The notes under the pieces: generated by a model | What the model was told of the DNA's origin: nothing | Databases searched by the model: none | What the model saw: only the letters and a program-made list of their open reading frames with translations | Position numbers and translations under genes: made by a program | Shown: positions 1 to 6,298 of the stretch, piece after piece | Position numbering within the stretch: the stretch's first letter is position 1 | Layout of the letters: every line of letters starts with the position of its first letter | IMG/VR virus record: IMGVR_UViG_3300009320_000075 | Coordinates: 1-32,661 of that record | Reading direction: 5' to 3' (one strand) | DNA from: a virus | DNA length: 32,661 nt

Positions 1-96
1 AATAATATCAAGATCGAATATTTCTGTGTAGAGATGCGAAATTTGATTCCACGGAGCAATTGCATAAATATCTTTGATTTTATTGAAGAAAAGTGA
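1..96 (+). CDS. 3' end of an unidentified protein (partial)
   Basis: An open frame runs in from the left edge and stops at TGA 94-96, leaving 31 residues that end FDFIEEK. The family cannot be recognised from this piece. Its stop codon lies inside the upstream part of the following promoter cassette (AAGTGAAGAAAAGCTTG), an arrangement repeated at 30.15 kb. That supports it as a real gene end, but the true product is unknown. Confidence 0.5.
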   Translation, partial: NNIKIEYFCVEMRNLIPRSNCINIFDFIEEK

Positions 97-104
97 AGAA
101 AAGC

Positions 105-135
105 TTGTATAGTTCAAGTATTTTGTTTATATTCG
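105..135 (+). promoter_or_regulatory. Bacteroidota-type promoter P1
   Basis: TTG at 105-107 and TATATTCG at 128-135 are separated by exactly 20 nt, matching the Bacteroidota -33 TTG / -7 TAnnTTTG layout. The dyad CTTG-N7-CAAG overlaps the -33 element. It lies about 25 nt upstream of the gene starting at 162, placing +1 near 141-145. Confidence 0.75.
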
Positions 136-161
136 TATTGTAATCATTAATATTGAGTAAA

Positions 162-608
162 ATGAACAAAATAAAAGTAACACCAGAAATGTTAAAGGAT
201 ATTGTCAAACAATTTCCATATTTTAACGAATATCTCTGGATTGGAGTAGAGCATGATGGATTATATTGGCATTCCGATGTGAATCCAATTGAAATTGTTG
301 GTGTAAAAGGAAACACAATTGAAATCAGGAGAATGAAGATTGGTGATAATAAAACAAAAATGGAATTTATTCCAGGCGGATTCTCAGCACACTGTCTAAA
401 TAATTCAAGTCAAGATTGGGAAATTGAATCAAATCCAGACTCTCCTGTAGAAAAAGCACGCATCATTAAAATATTTGAATATAACAGAAAACAATATGAT
501 CCAGATACCAAAGGATATAAAGATGTTAAAGAATATTCAATCATACGTAATGGATTAACATATAGGTTTTCTGATAAGCCGTGTTATTATTATGATTTTA
601 ATTTCTAA
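162..608 (+). CDS. Conserved phage hypothetical protein, 148 aa
   Basis: I prefer the ATG at 162 to a TTG nine bases upstream because it follows an A/T-rich leader behind promoter P1. The protein is soluble, with no signal peptide or membrane segment. A central stretch reads MEFIPGGFSAHCLNNSSQ, a pattern I associate with uncharacterised phage proteins. The C-terminus is aromatic-rich (CYYYDFNF). It is the first gene of a short run of small co-directional genes reaching to 1203. No function can be assigned. Confidence 0.85.
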   Translation: MNKIKVTPEMLKDIVKQFPYFNEYLWIGVEHDGLYWHSDVNPIEIVGVKGNTIEIRRMKIGDNKTKMEFIPGGFSAHCLNNSSQDWEIESNPDSPVEKARIIKIFEYNRKQYDPDTKGYKDVKEYSIIRNGLTYRFSDKPCYYYDFNF

Positions 609-619
609 ATAAAAGTATC

Positions 620-763
620 ATGTCAATCTCAAGTTTTGTAATTATTATTCTTATAGTAACATCAGTAATTGGTGTTATCTATGCCGTTGGTTATAAATTA
701 GCTGAATGGTTCGAAGAAGCTGAAAAAGAAGCTGAAAAATACCAAAAAATCAATATTTATTAG
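620..763 (+). CDS. Small single-pass membrane protein, 47 aa
   Basis: The start ATG lies 12 nt after the preceding stop. Residues 5-25 form one hydrophobic helix (FVIIILIVTSVIGVIYAVG), followed by a charged, Glu/Ala/Lys-rich tail containing two copies of EAEKE. The shape is of an inner-membrane anchored peptide with a cytoplasmic or periplasmic helical tail. The function is unknown; small phage membrane proteins like this can be superinfection or lysis accessory factors, but nothing here shows that. Confidence 0.65.
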   Translation: MSISSFVIIILIVTSVIGVIYAVGYKLAEWFEEAEKEAEKYQKINIY

Positions 764-769
764 AAAGCT

Positions 770-934
770 ATGAAAAAAAGCGAATATATTACGATGAGAA
801 ATGGAGTTCGTCGTAAAATTTTGGTTGATGAAGGAATTGATTTACTACCATCAAATAAGGTTCATAAATCAAAAAAAGACTATAAAAGAAAAAAAATCAA
901 CAAACGAGAATTATTCAAATACTCAGACGAATGA
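770..934 (+). CDS. Small basic protein, 54 aa
   Basis: The start ATG is 7 nt after the previous stop and the stop overlaps the next gene's ATG (931), as expected for a translationally coupled gene. The protein is very lysine/arginine-rich from residue 33 on (KSKKDYKRKKINKR), so nucleic acid binding is possible. No family is recognised. Confidence 0.6.
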   Translation: MKKSEYITMRNGVRRKILVDEGIDLLPSNKVHKSKKDYKRKKINKRELFKYSDE

Positions 935-1203
935 GAAAAGATATTTTATCATCAGACGAAAAGGCGGACAGAATCAAACAGATTAAGTCCTTCTTAAGAA
1001 AAAGTGAATCATACCCAAACTTCACAGAATTTAGTGAAGCTTGGGAATCACTAAGAACAGACTATACGTCGAATCCAATGTATATCGGATCAGATCTAAA
1101 TTTTGAAACGTATATGATCATGAGCGGTATAGAAACAAGGAAGTTTTATGTATTGAATAAACTATCATTGTTGCTGATGGAATCAAAAATCGAAAAAATG
1201 TGA
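931..1203 (+). CDS. Hypothetical protein, 90 aa
   Basis: The ATG overlaps the stop of the upstream gene (ATGA). The protein is polar and probably helical, without membrane segments, and I do not recognise it. The gene ends four bases before the conserved start of promoter P2, so it is probably the last gene of the P1 transcript. Confidence 0.7.
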   Translation: MRKDILSSDEKADRIKQIKSFLRKSESYPNFTEFSEAWESLRTDYTSNPMYIGSDLNFETYMIMSGIETRKFYVLNKLSLLLMESKIEKM

Positions 1204-1211
1204 TAAAAAGC

Positions 1212-1242
1212 TTGTTTCGTAACGAAAAAAGTATTATATTCG
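1212..1242 (+). promoter_or_regulatory. Bacteroidota-type promoter P2 with internal palindrome
   Basis: TTG 1212-1214 and TATATTCG 1235-1242 are spaced by 20 nt. The spacer starts with TTTCGTAACGAAA, a perfect inverted repeat around one central base that looks like an operator. About 100 nt of A/T-rich leader (1243-1343) separates it from the next ATG, and I see no ORF there. Confidence 0.75.
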
Positions 1243-1343
1243 TATCGTAACTAAATATTAAAATCTCACCAACAGACGGAATTGTAATATTATAATAAGT
1301 TCGATTTAAGAAAATTTCACAAAATAATATAAATAGTAACATT

Positions 1344-1571
1344 ATGAATGATCTTGAATTATTATACCTTATATCGAAAATAAGAATTATCGATATTAAA
1401 GATGAGAAAGAAACCATCAAAAAAAGATTGGGCATTCTCAATGCGAAAATTAGAAAAGAAAATAAACATCGAGAAAATATAGAACTTTGCATTCAAAAAT
1501 TAGGTTCAGACAGAATGTACGAATTCAAAGAAATCATTGAAAAGGCTGAACATAAATATAAAATAAAATGA
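1344..1571 (+). CDS. Hypothetical coiled-coil protein, 75 aa
   Basis: A short, highly charged protein with heptad-like spacing of Leu/Ile between residues 5 and 60, consistent with a coiled coil. It is the only gene between promoters P2 and P3. No family is recognised. Confidence 0.65.
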   Translation: MNDLELLYLISKIRIIDIKDEKETIKKRLGILNAKIRKENKHRENIELCIQKLGSDRMYEFKEIIEKAEHKYKIK

Positions 1572-1594
1572 TTTTACTTAACGCAATCTCAGAG

Positions 1595-1625
1595 AAGGTA
1601 TGTAACAGAAAAAGTATTACATTCG
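1595..1625 (+). promoter_or_regulatory. Weak Bacteroidota-type promoter P3
   Basis: TACATTCG at 1618-1625 is set in the same context as the other promoters (AAAAAGTATTACATTCGTATTGTAA), but the -33 position has AAG (1595-1597) instead of TTG. It precedes the repeat-protein gene at 1658. It may be weaker than its relatives or need an activator. Confidence 0.5.
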
Positions 1626-1657
1626 TATTGTAAGAAACATTAAATAAATCAAGTAAT

Positions 1658-2089
1658 ATGAAAATCAAAAAATTATTTAGAGAAGTAAACTATCCAATTT
1701 ATCTATATGATGAAAATGGAAATGAAATCTATTGTGAAGATTCCAATGGATTTTGGGAAAAATGTGAATATGACTCCAATGGAAATGAAATCTATTGTGA
1801 AAATTCCGATAAATATTGGGCAAAACGTGAATATGACTCCAATGGAAATGAAATCTATTGTGAAAATTCCGATAAATATTGGGCAAAACGTGAATATGAC
1901 TCCAATGGAAATGAAATCTATCGTGAAGATTCCAATGGATTTTGGGAAAAATGTGAATATGACTCCAATGGAAATGAAATCTATTTTGAAAATTCCGATG
2001 GAGATATTCAAGACATTCGTCCAAAAACCGAATTAACATACCATACTTTATCAAGTTCAATCTATGGACCAAATTGCAGAGAAATTTAA
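1658..2089 (+). CDS. Tandem-repeat protein of the YDxNGNEIYxE type, C-terminus probably frameshifted
   Basis: The protein has four complete 21-residue units and one partial, each of the form YDSNGNEIYCENSDKYWAKR plus one residue, from residue 17 to about 116. This pattern occurs in uncharacterised phage and bacterial proteins. The last 18 residues do not resemble the usual ending. A TM-D/E-QIAEKFNIP-type tail is instead encoded one frame away at 2064-2126, so the gene looks disrupted near its 3' end. Function unknown. Confidence 0.75.
   Translation: MKIKKLFREVNYPIYLYDENGNEIYCEDSNGFWEKCEYDSNGNEIYCENSDKYWAKREYDSNGNEIYCENSDKYWAKREYDSNGNEIYREDSNGFWEKCEYDSNGNEIYFENSDGDIQDIRPKTELTYHTLSSSIYGPNCREI
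1706..2005 (+). repeat. 63-bp tandem repeat, four full units plus a partial
   Basis: Units begin at 1706, 1769, 1832, 1895 and 1958. Units 2-4 are nearly identical. The 63-bp length is a multiple of three, which preserves the coding frame and also keeps several shadow frames open on both strands. Confidence 0.9.
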
Positions 2090-2126
2090 TATTCCAATTG
2101 ATGAACTCAAAATCAAAAAACAATAA
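2064..2126 (+). pseudogene. Displaced C-terminal tail of the repeat protein
   Basis: This 20-residue frame reads MDQIAEKFNIPIDELKIKKQ, resembling the usual ending of such repeat proteins. It is one frame away from the repeat ORF. Removing the 25 bases 2039-2063 would join ...KTELT directly to MDQIAEKF. It is either the tail of a gene broken by a 25-nt insertion or a separately translated micro-ORF, and I favour the former. Confidence 0.45.
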
Positions 2127-2128
2127 TC

Positions 2129-2353
2129 ATGGCAATTAAAGATGTAAAAGAATTAAGAGTCGAGCGAATTAAAATTGATTTAACTGGACCAGATGGAAAC
2201 GCATATGCTCTTATGGCATATGCTTCCAAGATTGCAAAACAACAGGGGTTGGATAAACAAAAGATCATGTTTGAAATGACATCAGGTAATTACGAAAATC
2301 TGATTAGTGTATTTGATCGGTATTTTGGTGAGTACGTTGATTTGTATAGATGA
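2129..2353 (+). CDS. Hypothetical protein, 74 aa
   Basis: A compact soluble protein whose middle reads GPDGNAYALMAYASKIAKQQ. It is followed after only two bases by the tRNA-like element. It resembles small conserved phage proteins I cannot name, and the function is unknown. Confidence 0.8.
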   Translation: MAIKDVKELRVERIKIDLTGPDGNAYALMAYASKIAKQQGLDKQKIMFEMTSGNYENLISVFDRYFGEYVDLYR

Positions 2354-2355
2354 CA

Positions 2356-2432
2356 TACTCCGGTATCCCCTCAAGCTTATATCTTGTGGAAAGGGTAATG
2401 GTTACATATTGGTTCAATTCCAATGCGGAGTA
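2356..2432 (+). tRNA. tRNA-like element, possible tRNA-Ile(UAU) lacking a D arm
   Basis: TACTCCG (2356-2362) pairs perfectly with CGGAGTA (2426-2432). A perfect 5-bp T stem, ATTGG/CCAAT (2408-2412/2420-2424), carries the canonical seven-base loop TTCAATT. The total length of about 76 nt is that of a tRNA. The middle is odd. The only good hairpin is CAAG-CTTATAT-CTTG (2372-2386), which reads as an anticodon loop with T33 and anticodon TAT, but no D arm fits before it and about 20 nt follow before the T arm. CCA is not encoded. It could be a degenerate tRNA or a tRNA mimic. Confidence 0.5.
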
Positions 2433-2456
2433 CTTTAAGTAAAAAAAATAAACATC

Positions 2457-2618
2457 ATGACAAAAAGAAAATCAAGTAACGCTAACTGTGTACAGCAAAT
2501 ACATATTAGTGAATTCGTTGGCAAAACCAAAAATCAAATAAAAAAAGAAATGTTTGATAAGAACATGGACGCAAGATACTGTGGCAAAAATCAAACATTC
2601 TATATGTACGGGAGATAA
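2457..2618 (+). CDS. Small hypothetical protein, 53 aa
   Basis: The frame runs from an ATG preceded by an A-rich leader to TAA, one base before the next ATG. The protein is polar, Asn/Lys-rich, with two cysteines. The spacing to the following gene supports it being real. Unrecognised. Confidence 0.55.
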   Translation: MTKRKSSNANCVQQIHISEFVGKTKNQIKKEMFDKNMDARYCGKNQTFYMYGR

Positions 2619-2619
2619 A

Positions 2620-2943
2620 ATGAAAAAAATTATATTAGTACTAGCATTTATGATTATAAGCACATTCTGCTTATCTCAAAAAATGTGCATTGTCGAAAAT
2701 CAATATGATGCTGATTATAAAGTATATATTACATCGCAGAAATATGATGCTGACCTTTGGGTCAATATAACAGCTGATAAATATGGTGTTAAAGATAATA
2801 TTAATTCTGGAGTATGGTATATAACTCGGAATAAATATGATTGTGATTATAAAATTTATTTTGTAAAGAATAAATATGATTCTGACCTAATTATTTATTA
2901 TGTAAATAGTAAATATCAAGCGGGCAGTAGAAGAAAAATCTAA
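2620..2943 (+). CDS. Exported 7(1) septoil knot-type (DUF6150-like) protein
   Basis: I start at ATG 2620 because the protein then begins with a clean signal peptide (MKKIILVLAFMIISTFCLSQ), likely cut near residue 19. The mature part is a series of repeated strands of the form KYDADLWVNIT and ends NSKYQAGSRRK. This repeat and ending match my recollection of the family annotated DUF6150 or 7(1) septoil knot, which is common in Bacteroidota and their phages. It would act in the periplasm or outside the cell. The role is unknown. Confidence 0.75.
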   Translation: MKKIILVLAFMIISTFCLSQKMCIVENQYDADYKVYITSQKYDADLWVNITADKYGVKDNINSGVWYITRNKYDCDYKIYFVKNKYDSDLIIYYVNSKYQAGSRRKI

Positions 2944-2955
2944 AATAAAGAAGTC

Positions 2956-3108
2956 ATGAAAATAAAAGTTTTACAGTACATTGCTGACCAAATTATCAAA
3001 AAAATGAAATCGATTCCAAAAGATAACATTGGTATGTTTGAAAAATGGATGTCAATTGGTTTTATGTTTAATGATTATTGTATAAATCGAAATATTTATT
3101 TGAAATAG
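2956..3108 (+). CDS. Small hypothetical protein, 50 aa
   Basis: The ATG follows the upstream stop by 12 nt and lies in the same short-spacing array. The protein is amphipathic, with basic N-terminal and aromatic C-terminal halves. No family is recognised. Confidence 0.55.
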   Translation: MKIKVLQYIADQIIKKMKSIPKDNIGMFEKWMSIGFMFNDYCINRNIYLK

Positions 3109-3115
3109 AAAAGTT

Positions 3116-3292
3116 ATGAAACAAAAACTAAATTGTAGAAAACTGACAAGAGGCAGAGTCAGTAATGTACAATACGTGCGTTCAGAACCCGAGTTTACTT
3201 TGGTTAGTGAATATAAAACTAAAAAAGGTCATACCAAAAACCGGTATAAAAAGAATCCAAATTCAGTTGTGATCAAACAAATTAAGTTATGA
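3116..3292 (+). CDS. Small basic hypothetical protein, 58 aa
   Basis: The protein is Lys/Arg-rich (TKKGHTKNRYKKN), suggesting nucleic acid or ribosome contact. Its 3' end (CAAACAAATTAAGTTATGAA) is nearly repeated at 3368-3385 (AAACAAATTAAGCTATGAA), just before the next gene, hinting at a local duplication or a shared translation-start context. Confidence 0.55.
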   Translation: MKQKLNCRKLTRGRVSNVQYVRSEPEFTLVSEYKTKKGHTKNRYKKNPNSVVIKQIKL

Positions 3293-3368
3293 AGTGGCAC
3301 ACGTCAAAAGATGTAAGAGATGTGATTGTTCGATTATGTTTATAAAAGCAATATACGAAGATAATTAA
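3289..3368 (+). pseudogene. Possible frameshifted zinc-knuckle micro-gene
   Basis: From the ATG at 3289 the frame gives only MKWHTSKDVRDVIVRLCL. In the adjacent frame, from GTG 3294 to TAA 3366-3368, lies VAHVKRCKRCDCSIMFIK..., with a CxxCxC cluster. Adding one A after ATGAA would fuse the start to this frame. At 26 residues this is suggestive only. Confidence 0.25.
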
Positions 3369-3380
3369 ACAAATTAAGCT

Positions 3381-3716
3381 ATGAAAAGAGAAATCAAGTT
3401 TAGAGCGTGGGATGATGGACGTAGAAAATACATCTATTCAGATAGACACCTATCATTGACAACGTTTTTTATTAATATTGATAGAAGAAACATTATGTTT
3501 AATTTAGAACAATTCACAGGACTTCACGATAAGAACAAAAAAGAGATTTATGAGGGGGATATTTTGGATTGTGGTCAAGACCCGAATGCAGAAGTGTTTT
3601 GGGATCAAGAACTTGGTCAATGGTCAATATCTACTTATCATGCCATACTATCTTTATATAATAATTTGCTCAATGCAAAGGTAAAGGAAATAAATATGAA
3701 AATCCAGAATTACTAA
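3381..3716 (+). CDS. YopX-family protein with frameshifted C-terminus
   Basis: The opening REIKFRAWDD, the middle LEQFTGLHDKNKKEIYEGDI and the following VFWD...W are diagnostic of the YopX family found in many phages. The in-frame ending (KEINMKIQNY) is not the family ending. One frame over, 3687-3724 encodes GNKYENPELLKK, the expected YopX tail. One missing A in the AAA at 3683-3685 explains the switch. The function of YopX proteins is not established. Confidence 0.85.
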   Translation: MKREIKFRAWDDGRRKYIYSDRHLSLTTFFINIDRRNIMFNLEQFTGLHDKNKKEIYEGDILDCGQDPNAEVFWDQELGQWSISTYHAILSLYNNLLNAKVKEINMKIQNY

Positions 3717-3725
3717 AAAAATAAA

Positions 3726-4760
3726 ATGAAATTTCCTTATTCAATAAAAGAATTAGAGAAACTATATCAAGATGGATATCTGGCAAAACAGAAGCATCCA
3801 AAATATGATATATGGATCTATAATTACTCTCAAAAATGTCAATTTGAGCAGTTATGGAATCCAATTACTTTAATGTGTCGTGGACTTGTACTAGATTCTG
3901 ATTATAATGTATTGGCAAGACCAATTCCAAAATTCTTTAATATCGAAGAACACAAACCAGAAGAAATTCCAAATGAATCATACGAAATTCTAGAGAAAAA
4001 AGATGGATCATATATTTCAGTTTTCTGGGTTAATGGCGAAATGATCGTTTCATCTCGCGGATCATTCACATCAGACCACGCTGTAAAAGCTCGTGAAATC
4101 ATTGAAAAGAAATATAAGAAGATAATTGACTCATATAAACTAGACGAACTAAATCTAGTGTTCGAACTTGTGGCAAAATTCAATAAGATAGTAGTAGACT
4201 ATGGTGATACTGAAGATTTATTCTTAATTACTGCGATTGCAAATGATACTAGAGATGAAGTACCATATGAAGTGCTACAGGATTTTGGGTTCCCAATAGT
4301 GAAAAGGTACAAAAATCTAAAAATTTCAGAACTAAAAGAACTAAATTCTGATAATGAAGAAGGATTTGTTGTTAAATTCAAATCTGGAATGAGAATTAAG
4401 ATAAAATTTGAAGATTATGTAAGATTGCATCGTATTGTAACAAACGTATCAACTAAAACTATCTGGGAACATCTGAAGGACGATGAACCATTAGATGATC
4501 TATTAGATAATGTACCGGATGAATTTTTCAAATGGGTGAAATTCACAATCAAAAAATTCGAAAATCAATACAAAGAAATAGAAGAATACTGTAAAGAAAA
4601 CTTCAAAATTCTTGAAACAAGAAAAGAATGTGCATTGTATTATCAAACAAAGAAATATCCTGCTGTCTTGTTTAAGATGATGGAAGATAAACCATATGAT
4701 CAAATCATCTGGAAGATAATTAAACCAAAATACGAGAAACCATTTAAAATTGAAGAATAA
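3726..4760 (+). CDS. rnlA: T4 RnlA-like RNA ligase
   Basis: This 344-residue protein joins 5'-phosphate and 3'-hydroxyl RNA ends using ATP. Motif I is KKDGS at residues 91-95, with K91 the predicted adenylated lysine. An upstream RGLVLD at 52-57, a following SSRGSF, the EGFVVKF motif IV and the RIKIKFEDYVRLH motif V complete the nucleotidyltransferase core. An all-helical C-terminal region follows, as in T4 RNA ligase 1. In T4 this enzyme with Pnkp repairs tRNA cut by host anticodon nucleases. The PNKP gene is 306 nt downstream, consistent with that role. Confidence 0.9.
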   Translation: MKFPYSIKELEKLYQDGYLAKQKHPKYDIWIYNYSQKCQFEQLWNPITLMCRGLVLDSDYNVLARPIPKFFNIEEHKPEEIPNESYEILEKKDGSYISVFWVNGEMIVSSRGSFTSDHAVKAREIIEKKYKKIIDSYKLDELNLVFELVAKFNKIVVDYGDTEDLFLITAIANDTRDEVPYEVLQDFGFPIVKRYKNLKISELKELNSDNEEGFVVKFKSGMRIKIKFEDYVRLHRIVTNVSTKTIWEHLKDDEPLDDLLDNVPDEFFKWVKFTIKKFENQYKEIEEYCKENFKILETRKECALYYQTKKYPAVLFKMMEDKPYDQIIWKIIKPKYEKPFKIEE

Positions 4761-5054
4761 TGAAATGTAAAAAATGCAATAAAGAAATCAATCTACATAT
4801 ACTCGGAGCACCAGAAGATATATGTTATGGTTGTTTAAGTGAAACTGAAAAAGATGAAATTGCTGAAATTGGTGTAAGAAATTATTCAAGCAATTACAGA
4901 AGAGCTTGATGAATGTCTTTCATCAACAAATGCAGAAGTACTAAATTGGGAAGATAAAATTATTGAACTTGATGAAGAAAATCAGACGATAACTATTAAA
5001 TTTGATTATAATATAGTTGAATCAGATGATTATATTGGCTTGGCTTTTTATTAA
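4760..5054 (+). pseudogene. Frameshifted zinc-ribbon protein
   Basis: The ATG overlaps the ligase stop (TAATG). The first frame gives MKCKKCNKEI... with CxxC at residues 3-6 and CYGC at 22-25, then stops at 4907-4909. A second frame, 4878-5054, continues as an acidic helical protein (EIIQAITEELDECLSS...) with no usable start. Deleting one A in GTAAGAAATT (4874-4883) joins them into one protein of about 97 residues. It is either a real pseudogene, a sequencing indel or a programmed shift. Confidence 0.55.
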
Positions 5055-5065
5055 AATTTAAGATT

Positions 5066-5917
5066 ATGAAAATAATAGTATTAAAAGGAATTCCAGGATC
5101 GGGCAAATCAACCTGGGCAAGAGAATACTGTGCAAAAAATAAGGATTTCATCCGAGTGAATCGTGATGATCTACGTAATATGCGTGGAAACTACTGGATT
5201 CCAAAACAGGAAAAGCTGATCACTCAAATGGTGGATTCATGCATTGATTTGGTACTATCCAATGGATATAATTTGATATTAGATGAGATGAATTTGAATC
5301 AGGACAGAAATAAAGCAAGAGAAGCTAAAATCAAAGAGCAATATCCAGATGCCAAATTTGAGTATAAATTTTTTGAAATTACGTTAGAAGAAGCAATCAA
5401 ACGTGATCTACAAAGACCAAATTCAATTGGTGAAAAAGTGATCACTAACACTTATAATAAATACTTTAAAAAAGAACCAATGAAACTAAGACAAGATGAC
5501 AGTCTCATCAAAGCAATAATCGTTGATGTCGATGGAACAATAGCACTGAAAGGTGATAGAAGTCCATATGATTGGAAAAGAGTGGGCGAGGATACACCAA
5601 ATACACCGGTTGTAAATCTAGTTAAATCTCTAAGACAAACTGGATATAGAATAATATTTGTATCTGGAAGAGATGGAGTGTGCAGACTCGAAACGAAACA
5701 GTGGATTGAAGAAGTATTTCCAAATCTAATATACACTCTTCATATGAGAAAAGAAGGTGATATGAGAAAAGATACAATCATTAAAAAAGAAATATTTGAT
5801 GATTATATAAAGGATAATTTTTATGTTGAGATGACTCTGGATGATAGAAATTGCATGGTCTCTGCTTGGCGTGAAATGGGACTAACTTGCCTGCAATGTG
5901 CTGAGGGGTCATTTTAA
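5066..5917 (+). CDS. pseT: T4 PseT-like polynucleotide 5'-kinase / 3'-phosphatase
   Basis: A 283-residue bifunctional RNA-end healing enzyme. The N-terminal kinase has the P-loop GIPGSGKS (residues 8-15) and NRDDLR (32-37), matching the T4 Pnkp catalytic Asp35 region. The C-terminal HAD phosphatase has VDVDGT with the DxDGT signature at 154-158, followed by FVSGRDG and DDR near the end. It prepares 5'-phosphate/3'-OH ends for the RNA ligase upstream. Both domains are intact and near the 301-residue T4 length. Confidence 0.92.
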   Translation: MKIIVLKGIPGSGKSTWAREYCAKNKDFIRVNRDDLRNMRGNYWIPKQEKLITQMVDSCIDLVLSNGYNLILDEMNLNQDRNKAREAKIKEQYPDAKFEYKFFEITLEEAIKRDLQRPNSIGEKVITNTYNKYFKKEPMKLRQDDSLIKAIIVDVDGTIALKGDRSPYDWKRVGEDTPNTPVVNLVKSLRQTGYRIIFVSGRDGVCRLETKQWIEEVFPNLIYTLHMRKEGDMRKDTIIKKEIFDDYIKDNFYVEMTLDDRNCMVSAWREMGLTCLQCAEGSF

Positions 5918-6201
5918 TTGAAAAAATATTATTTTTTATATAAAACGACAAACAAAATAAATGGAAGATATTATATTGGTATACATGGAACCAATGACAT
6001 GGATGATGGATATTTGGGGAGTGGTGTTTTTCTAGAAAAAGCTATCAAAAAGTATGGTAAAGATAATTTTAGTAGAATAATACTAAAGTATGTAAATAAC
6101 TATGAGGAATTAAATAAGTTAGAGAGAGAGAAATAGTTACTGAGGAATTCTGCAATAATAAATATACCAATCAGGCAAAAGAAGTCATACAATTGATTTG
6201 A
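5918..6201 (+). pseudogene. Broken GIY-YIG homing endonuclease
   Basis: The frame begins at TTG immediately after the PNKP stop. It reads FLYKTTNKINGRYYIGIHGT and then GYLGSG...KAIKKYGKDNF, the GIY-YIG nuclease core with the catalytic Tyr and Arg region. It stops at 6134-6136 within REK. One frame over, from the (AG)5 tract at 6121-6130, the family continues REREIVTEEFCNNKYTN before drifting off. One extra AG unit explains the break. The C-terminal DNA-binding part is missing and no ATG exists, so this is a decayed mobile endonuclease. Confidence 0.75.
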
Positions 6202-6281
6202 ATGATGCTAGATTATTAGATCCGGATTGGGAAGTAGCAAATCCAGACAGGTTGCAGAAATTAATAGATGAAATTAATTAA
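6162..6281 (+). pseudogene. Orphan 3' coding fragment
   Basis: A frame without a start codon reads SGKRSHTIDLNDARLLDPDW and continues EVANPDRLQKLIDEIN to TAA. The amino acid composition is protein-like and well formed. It overlaps the decaying end of the endonuclease in a different frame, as expected if a deletion joined the middle of the endonuclease to the 3' end of another gene. I do not recognise the parent family. Confidence 0.4.
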
Positions 6282-6298
6282 ATACGGGAGATATAGTT

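Noticed and set aside
801-986. 61-codon + strand ORF
   Set aside because: It is a shadow of the genes 770-934 and 931-1203, which have overlapping ATGA starts and better starts and composition.
1677-2123. Long antisense and alternate-frame ORFs across the repeat gene
   Set aside because: They exist only because the 63-bp repeat has no stops in these frames. Their translations are simple His/Phe/Ile repeats, and no other antisense gene is supported in the window.
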